A stretch of 64,000 nt of DNA from Clostridia bacterium (GTDB lineage Bacteria > Bacillota > Clostridia > Oscillospirales > CAG-272): positions 62,001 through 126,000 of the forward strand of contig JAGAVJ010000013.1 of NCBI GenBank assembly GCA_017942005.1, written 5' to 3'. Below the pieces are notes generated by a model that saw only the letters and a list, made by a program, of their open reading frames with translations, had not been told where the DNA came from and did not search any database. The translations under genes and the position numbers were made by a program. Of this stretch, positions 17,028-26,006 are shown piece after piece (the first letter of the stretch is position 1; each line of letters opens with the position of its first letter).

Positions 17028-17890
17028 AAAAACATCGGATTTCTTTCGCATATGCGATTATAATGACCGTTTTGACCTATCTGCCTGTAGCAGTTGTTGC
17101 ATTGTATTCCTTTAACGCCGGACGGCTGACCTCCGTATGGGAAGGCTTTTCCTTTGTCTGGTATCAAAAGCTGTTTGCAGATGCTTCAATCGCAGAAGCC
17201 ATCGGCAATTCTCTGTTCCTTGGTATCATGTCCTCCGTTTTGGCAGCAGTTCTTGCTACAACCGCAGCGCTTTCCATGCCAAACGCATCACTTCCATGCA
17301 AACGCGCCGCAGAATGGACTGCACTGGCGCCGATGATCATTCCGGAGATTGTCCTTGGCATGATCTTTCTTTCCTTTTTCTCTCTTCTGCATTTGCCATT
17401 TGGAATGCTGACACTTTTCATTGCACATACCGCATTCGGAATCCCCTATATTTACACCGAGGTACGCGCAGCACTCGTTTCGCTTGACAACTCCATTCCG
17501 GATGCCGCACGCGACCTGGGCGCAGGTCCGCTGACCGCGTTTTTTACGGTAACCATGCCGATGCTCTTTCCGGCGATTCTATCCGGTATGTTTTTATCAT
17601 TTGCCATGAGTTTCGATGATGTGATTATCAGCATCTTTGTCACCGGCGTCAGCGTCAATACCTTGCCGATCAAAATATATACGCAGCTGAAAACCGGACT
17701 TTCCCCCGAAATTTTTGCCTTGTGTACACTGATGGTGCTGGTTGCACTGTTCTGTACGCTGACCGCTGCATTCCTGCGTCAATGCTATCGGAAAAAATCA
17801 AAAAATCATACAGCACCGATGCCGATATCTGTCCACAACAAGAAAGATACCCCTGCAATCATAAATACAGACAACGATAACCCCCAGTGA
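17024..17890 (+). CDS. potC: Spermidine/putrescine ABC permease PotC
   Basis: A 288-residue six-helix permease with the EAA-type loop DAARDLGAGPLTAFFTVTMPMLFPA and a hydrophilic tail. It overlaps potB by ATGA. In most genomes potD, the periplasmic-type binding protein, follows here; instead a methyltransferase-like gene comes after 40 nt. PotD may be encoded elsewhere. Confidence 0.9.
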   Translation: MKKHRISFAYAIIMTVLTYLPVAVVALYSFNAGRLTSVWEGFSFVWYQKLFADASIAEAIGNSLFLGIMSSVLAAVLATTAALSMPNASLPCKRAAEWTALAPMIIPEIVLGMIFLSFFSLLHLPFGMLTLFIAHTAFGIPYIYTEVRAALVSLDNSIPDAARDLGAGPLTAFFTVTMPMLFPAILSGMFLSFAMSFDDVIISIFVTGVSVNTLPIKIYTQLKTGLSPEIFALCTLMVLVALFCTLTAAFLRQCYRKKSKNHTAPMPISVHNKKDTPAIINTDNDNPQ

Positions 17891-17930
17891 GCGGCCACTA
17901 TCCCATATCGAAAAGGAGTACCCAATTTTC

Positions 17931-18959
17931 ATGGAATTCCCATCATCCTGCCGACAGACAATCGAAGAACTTGTGATGACAAGCGGGTATACGCCCGCAG
18001 CGCTCTCGGAAGCGGTCCGGCGTATGTCCGCACTATACAAGGAATCTTCCGGCAGAGATATACGTCTTATTACAAAAAAGGAAGAAGTACTTGCCTATGC
18101 CGTTACCCGAATGCCTGCAACCTTCGGCGCGGTTTATACAGCACTTTCAGAAACGCTCTCCGCACTGTCGGAGAATGACCGTGCTTCCATCCATACGGTT
18201 CTTGATCTCGGCGCCGGAACCGGTGCGGCATCGCTTGCGGCAGCAGCGCTTTCAGCGGAGTTTCTTCCAAACATCACATCGATTACTGCGGTAGAACGAG
18301 AAGCAGAAATGCTGGCGCTTGGAAAACAGCTGACAGCAGCACTTCCTTTTGTTCATTGGGAAAACAAGGATGCAATTACGGCACTCAACACCTATGCCAA
18401 AGAAGGAAGGACCTTTGACCTTATCATCGCTTCCTATATGACAAATGAACTGTCCGAGAGGTCCCGTTCCATGATACTGCCGCTGCTTATGCAGACAGCA
18501 AACACCTGCCTTTTGCTGACAGAACCCGGGACAAAAATCGGTGCTGCGATTCTGCGCCGAACACGCCAAACATTGATATCTCTTGGGGCTTCGGTTTGTG
18601 CGCCATGTCCCGGCAGTATGGTCTGCCCTATGACAGAGGAAAGCGGGGATTGGTGTCACTTTACCTGCCGTGTTGCACGTTCCAAGCTGCACAAACAGCT
18701 GAAGGGCGGAGACGTCCCCTATGAGGATGAAAAGTTTTCCTACCTCGGCATATCGATGAAACCGGCTCTTCCCTGTCATGCAAGAATCCTGCGTCACCCA
18801 CAAAAAGATCCCGGCAGAATATCTCTTGTGCTCTGTACACAAAATGGAATGGAACAGGTTTCAGTAACCAAAAAGGACAAGCCATATTTTACAATGGCAC
18901 GGAAAGCCAGCTGCGGAGATGGATATCCCCCAAAACACATAGAAGGAAAAAATATTTAA
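17931..18959 (+). CDS. Rsm22/METTL17-like methyltransferase-family protein
   Basis: A 342-residue protein with a Rossmann SAM-binding motif (VLDLGAGTGAAS, 90-101). A C-terminal Cys-rich segment (Cys 223, 226, 232, 242 and 246, in CAPCPGSMVCP...DWCHFTC) is followed by KYSYLGIS-like residues typical of the Rsm22 family. Mitochondrial relatives act in small-subunit ribosome assembly and the Cys group there binds an iron-sulfur cluster; the bacterial function is not established. It is preceded by AAAAGGAG and lies 40 nt after potC, so co-transcription with the polyamine transporter is possible. Confidence 0.8.
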   Translation: MEFPSSCRQTIEELVMTSGYTPAALSEAVRRMSALYKESSGRDIRLITKKEEVLAYAVTRMPATFGAVYTALSETLSALSENDRASIHTVLDLGAGTGAASLAAAALSAEFLPNITSITAVEREAEMLALGKQLTAALPFVHWENKDAITALNTYAKEGRTFDLIIASYMTNELSERSRSMILPLLMQTANTCLLLTEPGTKIGAAILRRTRQTLISLGASVCAPCPGSMVCPMTEESGDWCHFTCRVARSKLHKQLKGGDVPYEDEKFSYLGISMKPALPCHARILRHPQKDPGRISLVLCTQNGMEQVSVTKKDKPYFTMARKASCGDGYPPKHIEGKNI

Positions 18960-19104
18960 GCTTTTTATCTTTTTTAGGGAACAAAATTTAAATTTTTTCG
19001 TCTAATATATGGTGAGCAAGTTTGAAAGAAAACATCTCAAGCGGTCATAATCATACCCAAACAGCGTTTATATCACATTCTAAGCGGAGGAAAAGACAAC
19101 ACCA

Positions 19105-20088
19105 ATGAATCCTACATTACAAGCGGTTATTGCAGAAGCGGAAAAAGCAGTCATCGGCAAGCGCAATACACTTTTATGGGTACTCCTCGCCATGCTGGCA
19201 AACGGACACATCCTGCTTGAAGACATTCCGGGCGTCGGCAAAACGACCATGGCTTTGGCATTTTGCCGTGCCATGCACTTAGAATATGGACGCGTCCAGT
19301 TTACGCCGGATGTATTACCGTCCGACATCACAGGCTATTCCCTGTATCAAAAAGAAACCGGTCAAATCGAATACCAGCCGGGGGCGATTTTGTGCAATCT
19401 CTTCCTTGCGGATGAATTGAACCGTGCGACCAGCCGTACACAATCCGCACTGCTGGAAGCAATGGAAGAAGGACAAGTGACCGTTGACGGAATTTCTCAT
19501 CCGCTTCCGCGTCCGTTTTGTGTGATTGCAACACAGAATCCCACAGGCGCCGCAGGAACACAGCGTCTTCCCGACTCTCAAATTGACCGCTTTATGATCC
19601 GCCTGTCCATTGGATATCCGCGGCCTGAAGATGAAGCGGAAATGATTCTGCGCCATCAGGAGGGAAAACCACTGAACCGCGTAGCGCAAATCATGTCCGG
19701 CGCCGATTTGTGCCGGATGCAGGAGGAATGCGCCCGTGTATATATGAACCGTGACATTGCCAATTACATCGTTGCTTTAATTTGTGCCACACGAAATTCT
19801 CCATATCTGTCCCGCGGCGCTTCTCCCCGTGCAACCCTTGGCGTTATGGCAATGGCAAAAGCATATGCCTATCTGTCCGACCGCGATTATGTAATTCCCT
19901 CTGATGTACGCACCATTTTTATAACAACGGTATTTCATCGCCTGATCCTGACACCGGAAGCGGAGCATGCAGGTAAAACCACGCAGGATGTCGCCAATGA
20001 AATTCTTGCATCGGTAGAAGCGCCTTCCGCCGGCAGTGCTGCATCCCTAAAAAATATGGCACGCCGCCATGAAGCAGAATCCATTTAA
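19105..20088 (+). CDS. MoxR-family AAA+ ATPase
   Basis: A 327-residue AAA+ ATPase with Walker A (EDIPGVGKTT), Walker B (LFLADELNRA), sensor 1 (ATQNPTG) and the MoxR length. MoxR proteins act as chaperones for VWA- or DUF58-domain partners. The next two genes encode a DUF58 protein and a membrane transglutaminase, the usual trio. The gene follows a 145-nt gap with no convincing promoter, and its GGAGG site is about 14 nt from the ATG, rather far. Confidence 0.92.
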   Translation: MNPTLQAVIAEAEKAVIGKRNTLLWVLLAMLANGHILLEDIPGVGKTTMALAFCRAMHLEYGRVQFTPDVLPSDITGYSLYQKETGQIEYQPGAILCNLFLADELNRATSRTQSALLEAMEEGQVTVDGISHPLPRPFCVIATQNPTGAAGTQRLPDSQIDRFMIRLSIGYPRPEDEAEMILRHQEGKPLNRVAQIMSGADLCRMQEECARVYMNRDIANYIVALICATRNSPYLSRGASPRATLGVMAMAKAYAYLSDRDYVIPSDVRTIFITTVFHRLILTPEAEHAGKTTQDVANEILASVEAPSAGSAASLKNMARRHEAESI

Positions 20089-20096
20089 ACATGTTT

Positions 20097-20196
20097 TGTG
20101 ACGGTTGTCACAGACTCCGACAGAATGCAGGCATTCCTAGCATTCCTAATAGAAAGGAAAACTTTCGCTAATGCGAAAGTCATGGTCATAAGTATG
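20097..20196 (+). promoter_or_regulatory. Intercistronic leader element with hairpin between RBS and start (DUF58 gene)
   Basis: Contents in order: palindrome TGTGACGGTTGTCACA (20097-20112), AGACTCCGAC, RBS AGAAAGGA (20151-20158), perfect 8-bp stem ACTTTCGC/GCGAAAGT (20161-20180), ATG 20182 and in-frame ATG 20194. The GTGAC palindrome and the 12-nt ATG spacing match the flxB copy. Confidence 0.7.
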
Positions 20197-21336
20197 ACGC
20201 TATTTTCCGCCGTCAGACGCTGGATTGTATATCTTCTAATATTGTGTGGACTGTGCGCATTTGCGATAAATTACACCGGATGGTTTGCTTCTTTTCTCTT
20301 CTGGCTCGCACTTCTGCTTCCGCCATTTTCTCTTATTCTCACAGTATGGCCATTGTCCGTTCTGCGTTTATCGGCAGAAATACTGGGGGACATACATCGC
20401 GGAGAAGAAGCAGAATTGCAGATTCTCCCAAAGAAAAGCAAAATGCCGTTATGTCCTTATTATCTTCCTGTCACAATCACTGTTACGCAAAAACGTTATA
20501 TCTCTAATACCATACAGAAAGACCGCCGTATACGCAGCGTCCGATATTGCTTCGTCCCTTATCTCACAAAAAGCACAAACCGCCGCTACTGTATCGGCGG
20601 CTCTGTTCGTATTCCACTCGATACCGCGCATACAGCAATCATTCGCACCGAAATCATGCATGCCTATCTCTCTGATTTTCTCGGTTTATTTTTACTTCCG
20701 CTGCCGCGTCCGCATGCAGCAAAAGCAGTCTTATTAAAAGCGCCGCATCCGGGAGGCGACATACAGAAAAAGCATACACCGTATCTTTCCATAGATACCG
20801 TCATCCATCCTGCACGTACTCGTACACAGCCGCAAAAACGACCGCGCATGTGGTCCTCCAATCATACGGTACTTGTCCCGACGCAGCACCCCTCGGAACA
20901 GTATGAGCTGCGCGCATACCGACCCGGAGATACGCTGCGTTCCGTGCACTGGAAGCTTTCTGCCAAAACCGATGCGCTTCTGGTTCGTGAATCTATGGAA
21001 CCCGCCTTCCGTTCCATGGCAGTGACGGTTGATCGGCCGCAGGACCCGACTGAAGCGGATATTGTCTACGATGCACTGGACTGGCTATTATACCAGCTGT
21101 GTGTCCGCCAGCATATCGGCGTGATCATCGTCGCATGGATCAACGACGCTGGACGCACCTGTACGGAAACCATAAAGGATTTCCGTTCTCTTGAAACGCT
21201 TTATTTACATATCCTCTCCGACGGCATACCAAAGGAAAATTCGGCGCATGCATTTGCTCCGGTATATCGCATGGCTGACCATGGATATCATCTGGATATT
21301 GCATCCTGCAGAAACAGTGAGGAAGAAACCGCTTAA
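20194..21336 (+). CDS. DUF58 domain protein
   Basis: A 380-residue protein with two N-terminal membrane helices, then a soluble region ending in the DUF58 motif (YELRAYRPGDTLRSVHWKLSAKTDALLVRE) at about 260-290. DUF58 proteins accompany MoxR ATPases and transglutaminase-like membrane proteins; the group is thought to work on the cell envelope or on complex assembly. Starting at ATG 20182 instead would add MVIS. The start choice follows the recurrent two-ATG module. Confidence 0.85.
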   Translation: MTLFSAVRRWIVYLLILCGLCAFAINYTGWFASFLFWLALLLPPFSLILTVWPLSVLRLSAEILGDIHRGEEAELQILPKKSKMPLCPYYLPVTITVTQKRYISNTIQKDRRIRSVRYCFVPYLTKSTNRRYCIGGSVRIPLDTAHTAIIRTEIMHAYLSDFLGLFLLPLPRPHAAKAVLLKAPHPGGDIQKKHTPYLSIDTVIHPARTRTQPQKRPRMWSSNHTVLVPTQHPSEQYELRAYRPGDTLRSVHWKLSAKTDALLVRESMEPAFRSMAVTVDRPQDPTEADIVYDALDWLLYQLCVRQHIGVIIVAWINDAGRTCTETIKDFRSLETLYLHILSDGIPKENSAHAFAPVYRMADHGYHLDIASCRNSEEETA

Positions 21337-21384
21337 TCCAAAAGAACTCGCCGGTTTTCATCGGGCATCGCCGCAATTCCATAA

Positions 21385-21454
21385 AGAAAGGAAGCCATTC
21401 GCATATGCAAACTGTACGAAAGCGGAACATGCGAGGGCTGTGTTTATCACCGTG
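21385..21454 (+). promoter_or_regulatory. RBS-hairpin-double GTG start module (transglutaminase gene)
   Basis: AGAAAGGA (21385-21392) is followed by a 10-bp stem, AGCC plus TCGCAT (21393-21404) pairing with ATGCGA plus GGCT (21429-21439). The stem ends exactly at GTG 21440, and a second in-frame GTG lies 12 nt on at 21452. The arms are unrelated to the other copies, and both start codons are GTG instead of ATG, yet the geometry is identical. AATTCCATA upstream matches the ACTCCACA box. Confidence 0.65.
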
Positions 21455-23866
21455 TTAAAAATACGCAACGCACCCGCGGCAACGTTTTCCGCATTTTGTT
21501 TTGATTATATGCTCATGCTGCTCTGTATCGGTGGATGTATCGGCTGCCTTGCAACAGGGTTTCATATCCCCGCGTATCACAGCCTTCTTTCTTTCGGTAT
21601 CCTTTTGTCCTGTCTGCTGATTACATTTTTATATTACGCTGCCAAGCATTCCTATGGTTGGATTTTATCCGCAGCGGTAATTCTTCTTATGGGTGTGTGG
21701 GTATGGTTTCGCATCGAAAACCTGGTTTTCGGATTTCTTTCTGCTGCTGCCATTGTTTTTCAATATTTGTGCTGGGGGTTTCGTGGACTTTCCATGCCAA
21801 ATCTTCTTACCAGCTACAGAATTCCATTTCAAAAGAACAGCACGGAAATTCTTGCAGACAGTGAAACAATGGCAGAAATTACAGAGGTTCTGCTGTTTCT
21901 TGCAATAGCGCTTTGTCTGCTCTTCGGTTTTTTATATACGATGAACCGTCTTTTTCTTGCCGCGGCATTGCTCCCTCTCCCGATATTTGTGCTCTGCTTT
22001 TTGATCATCAATGCAACCATGCCCGCCCTTTGGGCTTTGTGTCTTTTATTGCTTTATTGGCTGTTTCTACTGTTTACCCATCACACCATTCGCTTGCAGC
22101 CGCGTGCAGCGGCAGCACAGGCAGGATTTCTGCTGATTCCATCTCTTCTGTTGTTATTTGCCCTGTATACGGTATTCCCGCAGACGCCTCCCGTGTCAGA
22201 CGTAATGTCCCATGTATACAACAGTACGCTGGATTTTCTTGCTTCTGCGGAGGAAGCAATTATGGCGTTTCCGAAAAATGTCGGTAATTTTACAAGTACG
22301 CTGTTTCATGTTTCCGCAGAAGGAAATGAAATTTCATTTGATCAGCTTGGAGCACGCCATTATACGGGACGGACTGTGATGAAAGTGTACAGCGATACTC
22401 CCGGTGTTGTATATTTGCGCGAAAATACGTACAACCTTTACACAGACACAGGGTGGAGCTATGTTCCGCCGGACGGTGAGAATCCGGAGGTAAGTGAAGC
22501 TGTTTTTGCGGCATCTTCCAATATTCTGCGCACATGCGGAATGCCCATGTCCGTACTTTCCATATCCGGCGCACGTTCTTCCCTTTTGTTTACCCCCTAT
22601 TATTATGACGAAGCCACAGTATCCTCTGCACCGAACCGTGATCGGAATGTACAGAACATCGATCGAAGCGATTCCTATTCTATCACCTATTATCATTTTC
22701 CGGGAAGCTTTTCCGCTTTACAAAGCGGCGGCTTGAAAATGCAGGAACTGCAGATGGTGCTTTCCATTTATGAAGACGAGGTTTATAACTGCTATACGCA
22801 GATTGATCCTGTGCTTGCCGATACCCTGCGTGCACATTTAACGGAAATTGGCATCATTAACGCTGACGCCTCTTGGGATACCGTATCTGCCATTACAGAA
22901 TATGTTCGGCAGAGTGCCCAATACTCTCTCGATGCAGAAAAAGCGCCGCGCGGTTCTGATTTTGTCACATGGTTTTTATTAGAAGCAGATAAGGGATACT
23001 GCACCTATTTTGCAACTGCGGAGGTCATGCTTCTGCGTGCCTGCGGAATTCCTGCACGATTGGCTGCCGGATTTTTGGTCAACATCACACAGGCAAACAG
23101 AGAAACATCGGTGTATGACTCCAATGCGCATGCATGGACAGAGGTTTTCGATGCACGTCTCGGTTGGATTCCCGTGGAGGCAACACCCCCTTCCTCTGCC
23201 GCTGCGATTTCCAACGAAACAAATTCCGCTGCCGACAGAAGTGATTCTCCCACAAGTGCTTCCGATCATACGGTTACCGTACAAACCGATACCGGAATCG
23301 GAGAAATGCCGGACACATCCGCCGCAGAACCATATGACAGCACAGACACAGCAGAATCGGACACACCCCATGCAGCATCCCCTGACAACCAAACCGATGA
23401 CAATAAACCCTCCACAAACGGGGATAATAACAGCAGCAGTACAGACACAGAGAAAATTCGTTCTAATCTTACAATCCCGCGCGGACTGTACCATGCAGCT
23501 CTGTATGCCCTCTTCATTTTGCTCTTATTGGCAGCCGTCCTCCTGTTTGTGTTCCACCGCTGTCAAAAACATAAAAAATGGCTCGCCCATCTGTTATATG
23601 ATCCCCCAAAGGAAGACATGGTCAACGAAACAGCATTGCAGCTATATCGTCTTACACTGGCAGCAGCACGTGCTGCTGGGATCAAGCTTCCGGATTCTTT
23701 GCATGCGCTTGCCGAAAAAGCGCAGTTCAGTTCCCATACACTGACAGATTCTGAGCTGTCATGTTTCCGCGTACAGTATACGCAGGTCACAGCACTGCTG
23801 CAAAAGCAGGAAAAACCGCTCTCGATTGCTGCACTGCGGCACCGTTTTATTGACCTGTTGTATTAA
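21452..23866 (+). CDS. Transglutaminase-like membrane protein with C-terminal DUF4129-type region
   Basis: An 804-residue protein. At least six membrane helices fill the first 230 residues. An extracellular region carries a transglutaminase/protease core with Cys in DKGYCTYFATAEVMLLRACG, His in SNAHAWTEVFD and a following Asp. An acidic Ser/Thr-rich linker of about 100 residues, one more helix (LYALFILLLLAAVLLFVF) and a cytoplasmic tail of DUF4129 type follow. It is the third member of the MoxR/DUF58 set. The start is placed at GTG 21452 from the hairpin module; no ATG with a proper site exists in frame, and upstream codons overlap the DUF58 gene. Confidence 0.85.
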   Translation: MLKIRNAPAATFSAFCFDYMLMLLCIGGCIGCLATGFHIPAYHSLLSFGILLSCLLITFLYYAAKHSYGWILSAAVILLMGVWVWFRIENLVFGFLSAAAIVFQYLCWGFRGLSMPNLLTSYRIPFQKNSTEILADSETMAEITEVLLFLAIALCLLFGFLYTMNRLFLAAALLPLPIFVLCFLIINATMPALWALCLLLLYWLFLLFTHHTIRLQPRAAAAQAGFLLIPSLLLLFALYTVFPQTPPVSDVMSHVYNSTLDFLASAEEAIMAFPKNVGNFTSTLFHVSAEGNEISFDQLGARHYTGRTVMKVYSDTPGVVYLRENTYNLYTDTGWSYVPPDGENPEVSEAVFAASSNILRTCGMPMSVLSISGARSSLLFTPYYYDEATVSSAPNRDRNVQNIDRSDSYSITYYHFPGSFSALQSGGLKMQELQMVLSIYEDEVYNCYTQIDPVLADTLRAHLTEIGIINADASWDTVSAITEYVRQSAQYSLDAEKAPRGSDFVTWFLLEADKGYCTYFATAEVMLLRACGIPARLAAGFLVNITQANRETSVYDSNAHAWTEVFDARLGWIPVEATPPSSAAAISNETNSAADRSDSPTSASDHTVTVQTDTGIGEMPDTSAAEPYDSTDTAESDTPHAASPDNQTDDNKPSTNGDNNSSSTDTEKIRSNLTIPRGLYHAALYALFILLLLAAVLLFVFHRCQKHKKWLAHLLYDPPKEDMVNETALQLYRLTLAAARAAGIKLPDSLHALAEKAQFSSHTLTDSELSCFRVQYTQVTALLQKQEKPLSIAALRHRFIDLLY

Positions 23867-23951
23867 CATATGGAAATACAATCTGCTGCCTTTGTTTGTT
23901 GCTCCTTTTTAAAAACATTTTTACGTGTTTGTAACAAATTCATAAATGTAA

Positions 23952-23980
23952 TTGACGAAATGAAAATAATCTGATAAGAT
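23952..23980 (+). promoter_or_regulatory. Promoter before the glycosyltransferase gene
   Basis: TTGACG (23952-23957), 17 nt, TAAGAT (23975-23980). The -10 is imperfect; the leader to ATG 24034 is about 47 nt. Confidence 0.6.
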
Positions 23981-24033
23981 AATATCTGACAATGTCATTT
24001 GAAACATCACAGTAAAGGATGAAATGATATCAT

Positions 24034-25305
24034 ATGGAACCAATCTTAAAAGAAAAGACATGGGAAGCTGCGATGCATGAAATGCTTACCCAGGATGAAA
24101 CACTGCCCCTTCGGCCACATAAAATTCTCATCACAACTGATCTCTATCTGCCGTCTGTCAACGGTGTTGTCACTTCTATTCTGAATCTGATTCATGAGCT
24201 GCGCAAGCTTGAATATGAGGTTCGCATTCTGACAACCTCCTATGACAACCAATATCACCACGATACGGACGAGCAGGTATATTACATGAAATCCATTCCC
24301 TGCAAGGTCTATCCCGGTATTCGGATGCCGTTAAATTACTTCCACCATGAATATCTGGATGAATTAATTGCATGGCATCCCGATATTGTCCACAGCAACT
24401 GCGAATTCTTCTCCTTCCAGTACGCAAAAAAAATTGTTGTGGAAACAGGCGCAAAATTTGTGCACACCTATCACACCCTGTATGAACAGTACGCATCCTA
24501 TCTCCCTCTCCATGCAGGCGCCGAGAGAATGATCGCACTTGCTTCTCAGCTGCGTCTGGAGCATGTAGATACCGTCATTGCCCCAACGAATAAAACAAAA
24601 GAAGCTTTGGAAACATATGGGGTGAAAAGTCCGATTGCGGTAATTCCAACCGGAATCTCGCTTGATAAATTCCGCGAACCGGTGGATGAAACGAAAACGG
24701 CAGCGCTGCGCAAGCAGTACGGGATTGAAAACTGCCGTGTTCTTTTATCGCTTGGACGTGTTGGAAAAGAAAAGAATATAGAAGAACTCATCCGCTATTT
24801 TGATATTTTTCTGAAACGGCGCGAAAAAGGCGCGGAGCCTGTCAAGTTTTTAATCGTCGGCGGCGGTCCGGATATGGAGCGCTTACAGGCACTCACAGGA
24901 GAATTGCAGCTGACAGATCGAATCATCTTCACCGGAATGATCCCATATGCAGATATTCGACAGTATTATGCGCTTGGAGACGTTTTTGTCTGTGCATCTA
25001 CCAGCGAAACACAGGGGCTCACTTATGTAGAAGCACTTGCAGTCGGTTTGCCGATGGTTTGCCGTGCTGACCCCGCACTGGACGGTGTTGTCACACCAGG
25101 TGTCAATGGATATCGGTATGTGGATGCCGGTGAGTTCAGTACCTACGTCAACCGTATTCTTGATACGCCGCCGCTTGCTGCTATGATGCAGAATGAAAAC
25201 ATAAAAAATGCGGAATCCTTTTCAAAGGAACGGTTTGCGCTCAATGCAGCAAATCTGTATCAAACGCTGTATGAAAAAAGCGATGCAGAAGAATCTATGG
25301 CTTAA
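24034..25305 (+). CDS. GT4-family glycosyltransferase, probably glycolipid synthesis
   Basis: A 423-residue GT-B glycosyltransferase. The N-terminal domain starts KILITTDLYLPSVNGVVTSI, and the C-terminal domain has the nucleotide-sugar region VLLSLGRVGKEKNIEELI and the E-x7-E motif in SETQGLTYVEALAVGLP. This layout resembles diacylglycerol glucosyltransferases of Gram-positive bacteria, which start glycolipid or lipoteichoic acid anchor synthesis at the membrane; another GT4 acceptor is possible. It has its own promoter at 23952 and an AAAGGA site. Confidence 0.82.
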   Translation: MEPILKEKTWEAAMHEMLTQDETLPLRPHKILITTDLYLPSVNGVVTSILNLIHELRKLEYEVRILTTSYDNQYHHDTDEQVYYMKSIPCKVYPGIRMPLNYFHHEYLDELIAWHPDIVHSNCEFFSFQYAKKIVVETGAKFVHTYHTLYEQYASYLPLHAGAERMIALASQLRLEHVDTVIAPTNKTKEALETYGVKSPIAVIPTGISLDKFREPVDETKTAALRKQYGIENCRVLLSLGRVGKEKNIEELIRYFDIFLKRREKGAEPVKFLIVGGGPDMERLQALTGELQLTDRIIFTGMIPYADIRQYYALGDVFVCASTSETQGLTYVEALAVGLPMVCRADPALDGVVTPGVNGYRYVDAGEFSTYVNRILDTPPLAAMMQNENIKNAESFSKERFALNAANLYQTLYEKSDAEESMA

Positions 25306-25317
25306 GGAGAAATGAGT

Positions 25318-25448
25318 TTGAAAGATAATATCTTTACGAGAAATCATTTTAAATGATTTCTCATACCGTGATTTGTGACTTACGTCACAATTCCACATTA
25401 GATTAGAAAGGAAGACTTCGCTTGCGCGAAGTCATGGTCATAAATATG
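25318..25448 (+). promoter_or_regulatory. Intercistronic leader element with hairpin between RBS and start (thioredoxin gene)
   Basis: The first inverted repeat here is GAGAAATCATTT/AAATGATTTCTC, different in sequence but in the same place as the TCTGAAAAA repeat of other copies. Then come TTGTGACTTACGTCACAA, TTCCACA, AGAAAGGA (25405-25412), a perfect 8-bp stem GACTTCGC/GCGAAGTC (25414-25433), ATG 25434 and in-frame ATG 25446. Confidence 0.7.
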
Positions 25449-25763
25449 GCACACACAATGATTACCATGCAGAATTATGAAACGGAAATTACCAAAGCAG
25501 AAGGTCTGGTCCTTCTTGATTTTTATGCCGACTGGTGCGGACCGTGCAAAATGCTGGCGCCTGAGCTTGACGAAGCCGGCGAGGAGCGTCCGGATGTAAA
25601 AATCTGCAAATCCAACGTAGACGAAGCGTCTGATCTTGCAGCGCAATTTGGCGTAGAAAGCATTCCAACCGTCGTTCTTTTTAAAAACGGAGAAGCCGTG
25701 GACGGTTTTATCGGTTACCGCGGGAAAGATGAAGTGCTTGCACTGATTGATCGGCATGCATAA
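25446..25763 (+). CDS. trxA: Thioredoxin
   Basis: A 105-residue thioredoxin with the active site WCGPC at 30-34 and the cis-Pro loop SIPT about 40 residues later. It reduces disulfides in the cytoplasm using thioredoxin reductase, which is not in this window. The start is the downstream of two in-frame ATGs (25434 and 25446) that follow the RBS hairpin. A terminator follows. Confidence 0.92.
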   Translation: MAHTMITMQNYETEITKAEGLVLLDFYADWCGPCKMLAPELDEAGEERPDVKICKSNVDEASDLAAQFGVESIPTVVLFKNGEAVDGFIGYRGKDEVLALIDRHA

Positions 25764-25778
25764 CGCGTATATTAGAAA

Positions 25779-25830
25779 GGGGTTGCTGTACAAAAGGTGC
25801 AGCAACCCCAAAATATGGCTTTTTATCCTG
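25779..25830 (+). terminator. Terminator after the thioredoxin gene
   Basis: GGGGTTGCTG (25779-25788) pairs with CAGCAACCCC (25800-25809); a T5 run follows after a short gap. The gap weakens it as a classical terminator. Confidence 0.6.
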
Positions 25831-25904
25831 TATTGGGGCACAGGCGCGTCCAGGACTGCCTCAAATTTTTAATACGCAGCAGCCCTTTTTGTTGATATTC
25901 CCTA

Positions 25905-25933
25905 TTGAAAAAAATGATAAAATCGGATATAAT
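25905..25933 (+). promoter_or_regulatory. Promoter for pyrH
   Basis: TTGAAA (25905-25910), 17 nt, TATAAT (25928-25933). Confidence 0.75.
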
Positions 25934-25963
25934 ATTAAAAGTCTATGATGATATTCCAACAGA

Positions 25964-26006
25964 AGAAAGGATGCTTTTGCATTTGCAGAAGCTGTGATGA
26001 GCAATG
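25964..26006 (+). promoter_or_regulatory. RBS plus hairpin before pyrH
   Basis: AGAAAGGA (25964-25971) is followed by the 8-bp stem GCTTTTGC/GCAGAAGC (25973-25992, one G-T pair) with a 4-nt loop, then 11 nt and ATG 26004. Only one start codon is present, at the place of the second ATG in the other copies. This argues that the second position is the working start. Confidence 0.6.
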
